From the NCBI RefSeq assembly GCF_000821305.1, contig NZ_CCXK01000015.1, positions 2,528-66,527 of the forward strand: 64,000 nucleotides of DNA, in the 5' to 3' direction. The position numbers and the translations under genes were made by a program. The stretch comes from Clostridium culturomicium. GTDB lineage: Bacteria; Bacillota; Clostridia; Clostridiales; Clostridiaceae. The number at the start of each line of letters is the position of its first letter. Within the stretch, counting starts at the first letter, position 1. The notes below the pieces were generated by a model, which had not been told where the DNA came from, ran no database searches, and was given only the letters and a program-made list of their open reading frames with translations. This document shows positions 62,515 to 64,000 of the stretch, piece by piece.

Positions 62515-63168
62515 CTAATAGCTTTTTGGCTCTTGAGCAACTGATTTAACTGCTTCTGCAAAAGCATCACATGCTGCTTTACATGCTGATTGAGTACCAG
62601 TAAGAAGTGCTCCAGCATAGTTAGTTTCTGTTGGTGGGGTAAAGAACTCCTTCATAACAACATCTGCTGCCTTCATTGCTGCATCTATTCCATAAATAGC
62701 TTCCATTGGTGGGGCAACAAGATATGCAAGAGCTTCTCCTTCTTTAACTCCAGCAACTTTTGAAAGATAAGTTCCAGTTCTAGATACACAATGAGCATAA
62801 TATGCTATTGAATTATCTTCATTTGCACTTACAAAATGAGCTCCTGTCTCTATAAATGCTGTAGCTGCATTTAATCCACTTCTAACCTCTGCTGGACTTG
62901 GTCCTGACATTATTCCTATAACCTCTCCAGCAAGTTTAGTTGATGCATTAGCTGCGCCAGCATACATTGAACGAGCATAAACTACCTCTACCTCTGAAGC
63001 CTTTGTTGCTTCGTCAAGAGCAGTATAAGTAACATCATCACTATCAGCAGTAATTATTCCTATACATCTGTGCCCTTCAGGCAATTCTAATCTATTGCAC
63101 ATTTCTTGACTTAAATTTGAAATCATCTTTGATCCTAATACGGTTGCACGTAGTGGTTCATTAATCAC
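62515..63168 (-). CDS. eutL: tandem-BMC shell protein EutL
   Basis: The 217-residue product has two BMC domains in circular permutation and forms trimers with a gated central pore. Family sequences are intact: RATVLGSKMISNLSQEM at the start, YARSMYAGAANASTKLAGEVIG near residue 84 and ISEEDN-like ANEDNSIAYYAHCVSRTG near 115. In Salmonella EutL the pore binds ethanolamine or metal. It lies 17 bases after eutC, in the usual place, and 15 bases before the EutK-like gene. Confidence 0.95.
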   Translation of the reverse strand: MINEPLRATVLGSKMISNLSQEMCNRLELPEGHRCIGIITADSDDVTYTALDEATKASEVEVVYARSMYAGAANASTKLAGEVIGIMSGPSPAEVRSGLNAATAFIETGAHFVSANEDNSIAYYAHCVSRTGTYLSKVAGVKEGEALAYLVAPPMEAIYGIDAAMKAADVVMKEFFTPPTETNYAGALLTGTQSACKAACDAFAEAVKSVAQEPKSY

Positions 63169-63185
63169 AATTAATACCCCCTAAA

Positions 63186-64000
63186 TTATATTTTTAAATT
63201 TATTCCAGATGCTTTCTTATCAAGCATTAACTTAATAAGTTCAGCTACGTGTGCTCCAGCTTCAACTGCTGTAGTACCACCCTTATGAATGTTGGAAATA
63301 ACTGTTCTATTAGCTTCTGGCATATTTGCAGTTGGTTTGTATGCTATATATGCACTCATTGATTCTGCAGTAACGAGGCCTGGTCTTTCCCCAACTAGGA
63401 TACATACAACTTCAGCCCCTGTTGCATCACCAATAGCGTCCATAGCTCCAACTCTCGCATGTTTAACAAATAATATATCTCCAATTTCAATTCCATACAT
63501 TTTTAAGCCCTGCTTAATTGCTGGAATTATCTCTTTAATATTAGCTTCTATAGCTGCTGAGCTTAATCCATCTCCAACAACTAAAAGTACCTTTTGTCCT
63601 GAGAATTTATCTTTTATAAATTTGGTAGTTTCTTCATCAAATCTTCTTCCAAGGTCAGGACGGGTTAAATATTCATCCTTATCATGGCACATTGTATTAA
63701 CTGGAATTAACCCATTGGCTTTAATAAAATCTTCATCAACATATGAGAAAACTGAGTCTTGCGCTGCAGCATGGTCTGCTCTAACTCTAAGCTGAGTTAT
63801 TGTTTTATATCTAGGTCCTGAACGACCGATACCGATTCTTGCAGGCGTTCTTTGTTTCATTTTTAGATATCCTTCTCTATCATGAGGATTTTCAACTAAA
63901 AGCTGTGTTTTTAAATCTATTTCAGTAATGTCTGGTATACATCCATTCTCATCAACTGAAGATGCTCCACTAACTTTATTGGTAACTTCATTAACAATGT
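63186..64000 (-). CDS. eutC: ethanolamine ammonia-lyase small subunit EutC (5' end beyond the window)
   Basis: The reading frame stays open to the window edge: upstream of MKQRTPARIGIG at 63860 it continues in frame through DITEIDLKTQLLVENPHDREGY, typical EutC sequence, so the true start lies beyond 64000. At least 271 residues are visible. Family motifs include RADHAAAQDSV, GLSSAAIEAN and GERPGLVTAESMSAY. With EutB and adenosylcobalamin it splits ethanolamine into acetaldehyde and ammonia. EutB and other upstream eut genes should lie to the right of the window. Confidence 0.95.
   Translation of the reverse strand, partial: IVNEVTNKVSGASSVDENGCIPDITEIDLKTQLLVENPHDREGYLKMKQRTPARIGIGRSGPRYKTITQLRVRADHAAAQDSVFSYVDEDFIKANGLIPVNTMCHDKDEYLTRPDLGRRFDEETTKFIKDKFSGQKVLLVVGDGLSSAAIEANIKEIIPAIKQGLKMYGIEIGDILFVKHARVGAMDAIGDATGAEVVCILVGERPGLVTAESMSAYIAYKPTANMPEANRTVISNIHKGGTTAVEAGAHVAELIKLMLDKKASGINLKI

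Noticed and set aside
1..64000. Prophage, insertion sequence, integron or defence island
   Set aside because: No transposase, integrase, phage structural, restriction-modification or CRISPR-associated gene was recognised on either strand.

Overview
The window comes from a low-GC Firmicute, most likely Clostridium sensu stricto. The base composition is strongly AT-rich, Shine-Dalgarno sites are AGGAGG-type, T-box and preQ1 riboswitch leaders are present, and the gene content fits: acetyl-CoA acetyltransferase, a YjjI/YjjW glycyl-radical pair, and a Firmicute-type eut microcompartment operon. The species cannot be named from sequence alone. No IS element, prophage, CRISPR array or tRNA was recognised.

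Layout. 1-70: a strong TTGACA/TAGAAT promoter fires leftward off the window, possibly for an rRNA operon. 502-4925: a Bce-type module (response regulator, histidine kinase, ABC ATPase, FtsX-like permease) in which all four genes carry lesions. 5.1-8.5 kb: a small membrane protein and an intact two-component system. 8.9-12.3 kb: a CorC/HlyC-type protein, then asnS behind a T-box leader that contains a dispersed repeat. 12.8-20.8 kb: two tandem copies of a four-gene cassette (SGNH lipoprotein, DUF4358 protein, MBOAT O-acyltransferase, DHHW protein), probably for O-acetylation of a cell-surface polymer. 21-24.5 kb: queT behind a preQ1-I riboswitch, an unknown gene, and a Na/phosphate symporter behind Pho-box-like repeats. 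24.7-28.8 kb: a decayed glycolipid glycosyltransferase and polysaccharide deacetylase, then a second two-component system.

28.9-41.8 kb: the yjjI-yjjW pair, a phosphodiesterase, birA, an HD phosphohydrolase, a VanW protein, thl with a sigma-54-type promoter and palindromic operator next to its likely sigma-54 activator, and a divergent Gx/NusG-II and FMN-binding/ApbE set that looks like an extracytosolic flavin redox module. 41.8-49.6 kb: a 959-residue protein with a helical-repeat N-terminal half and a degenerate dynamin-like C-terminal half, proC, a cupin regulator and two tandem YjeM-type permeases. 49.7-55.9 kb: aminopeptidase P, DegV, two cobalamin lower-ligand genes (cobC, cobT), an EamA transporter and a 35-codon gene. 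55.9-64 kb: the distal eut operon (eutC partial, eutL, a BMC protein with a SAP/Rho-N-like tail, eutE, eutM, eutD/pduL, a TIGR02536-type protein, eutN, a BMC-T shell protein, eutH, eutQ). Ethanolamine ammonia-lyase needs adenosylcobalamin, so the cob genes 2 kb away fit this pathway.

Two themes run through the window. At least seven genes are pseudogenes, several with deletions that base-calling errors cannot explain. A family of imperfectly palindromic intergenic repeats occurs about ten times, including inside the asnS T-box leader, inside the eut operon, and at the start site of the EamA transporter.
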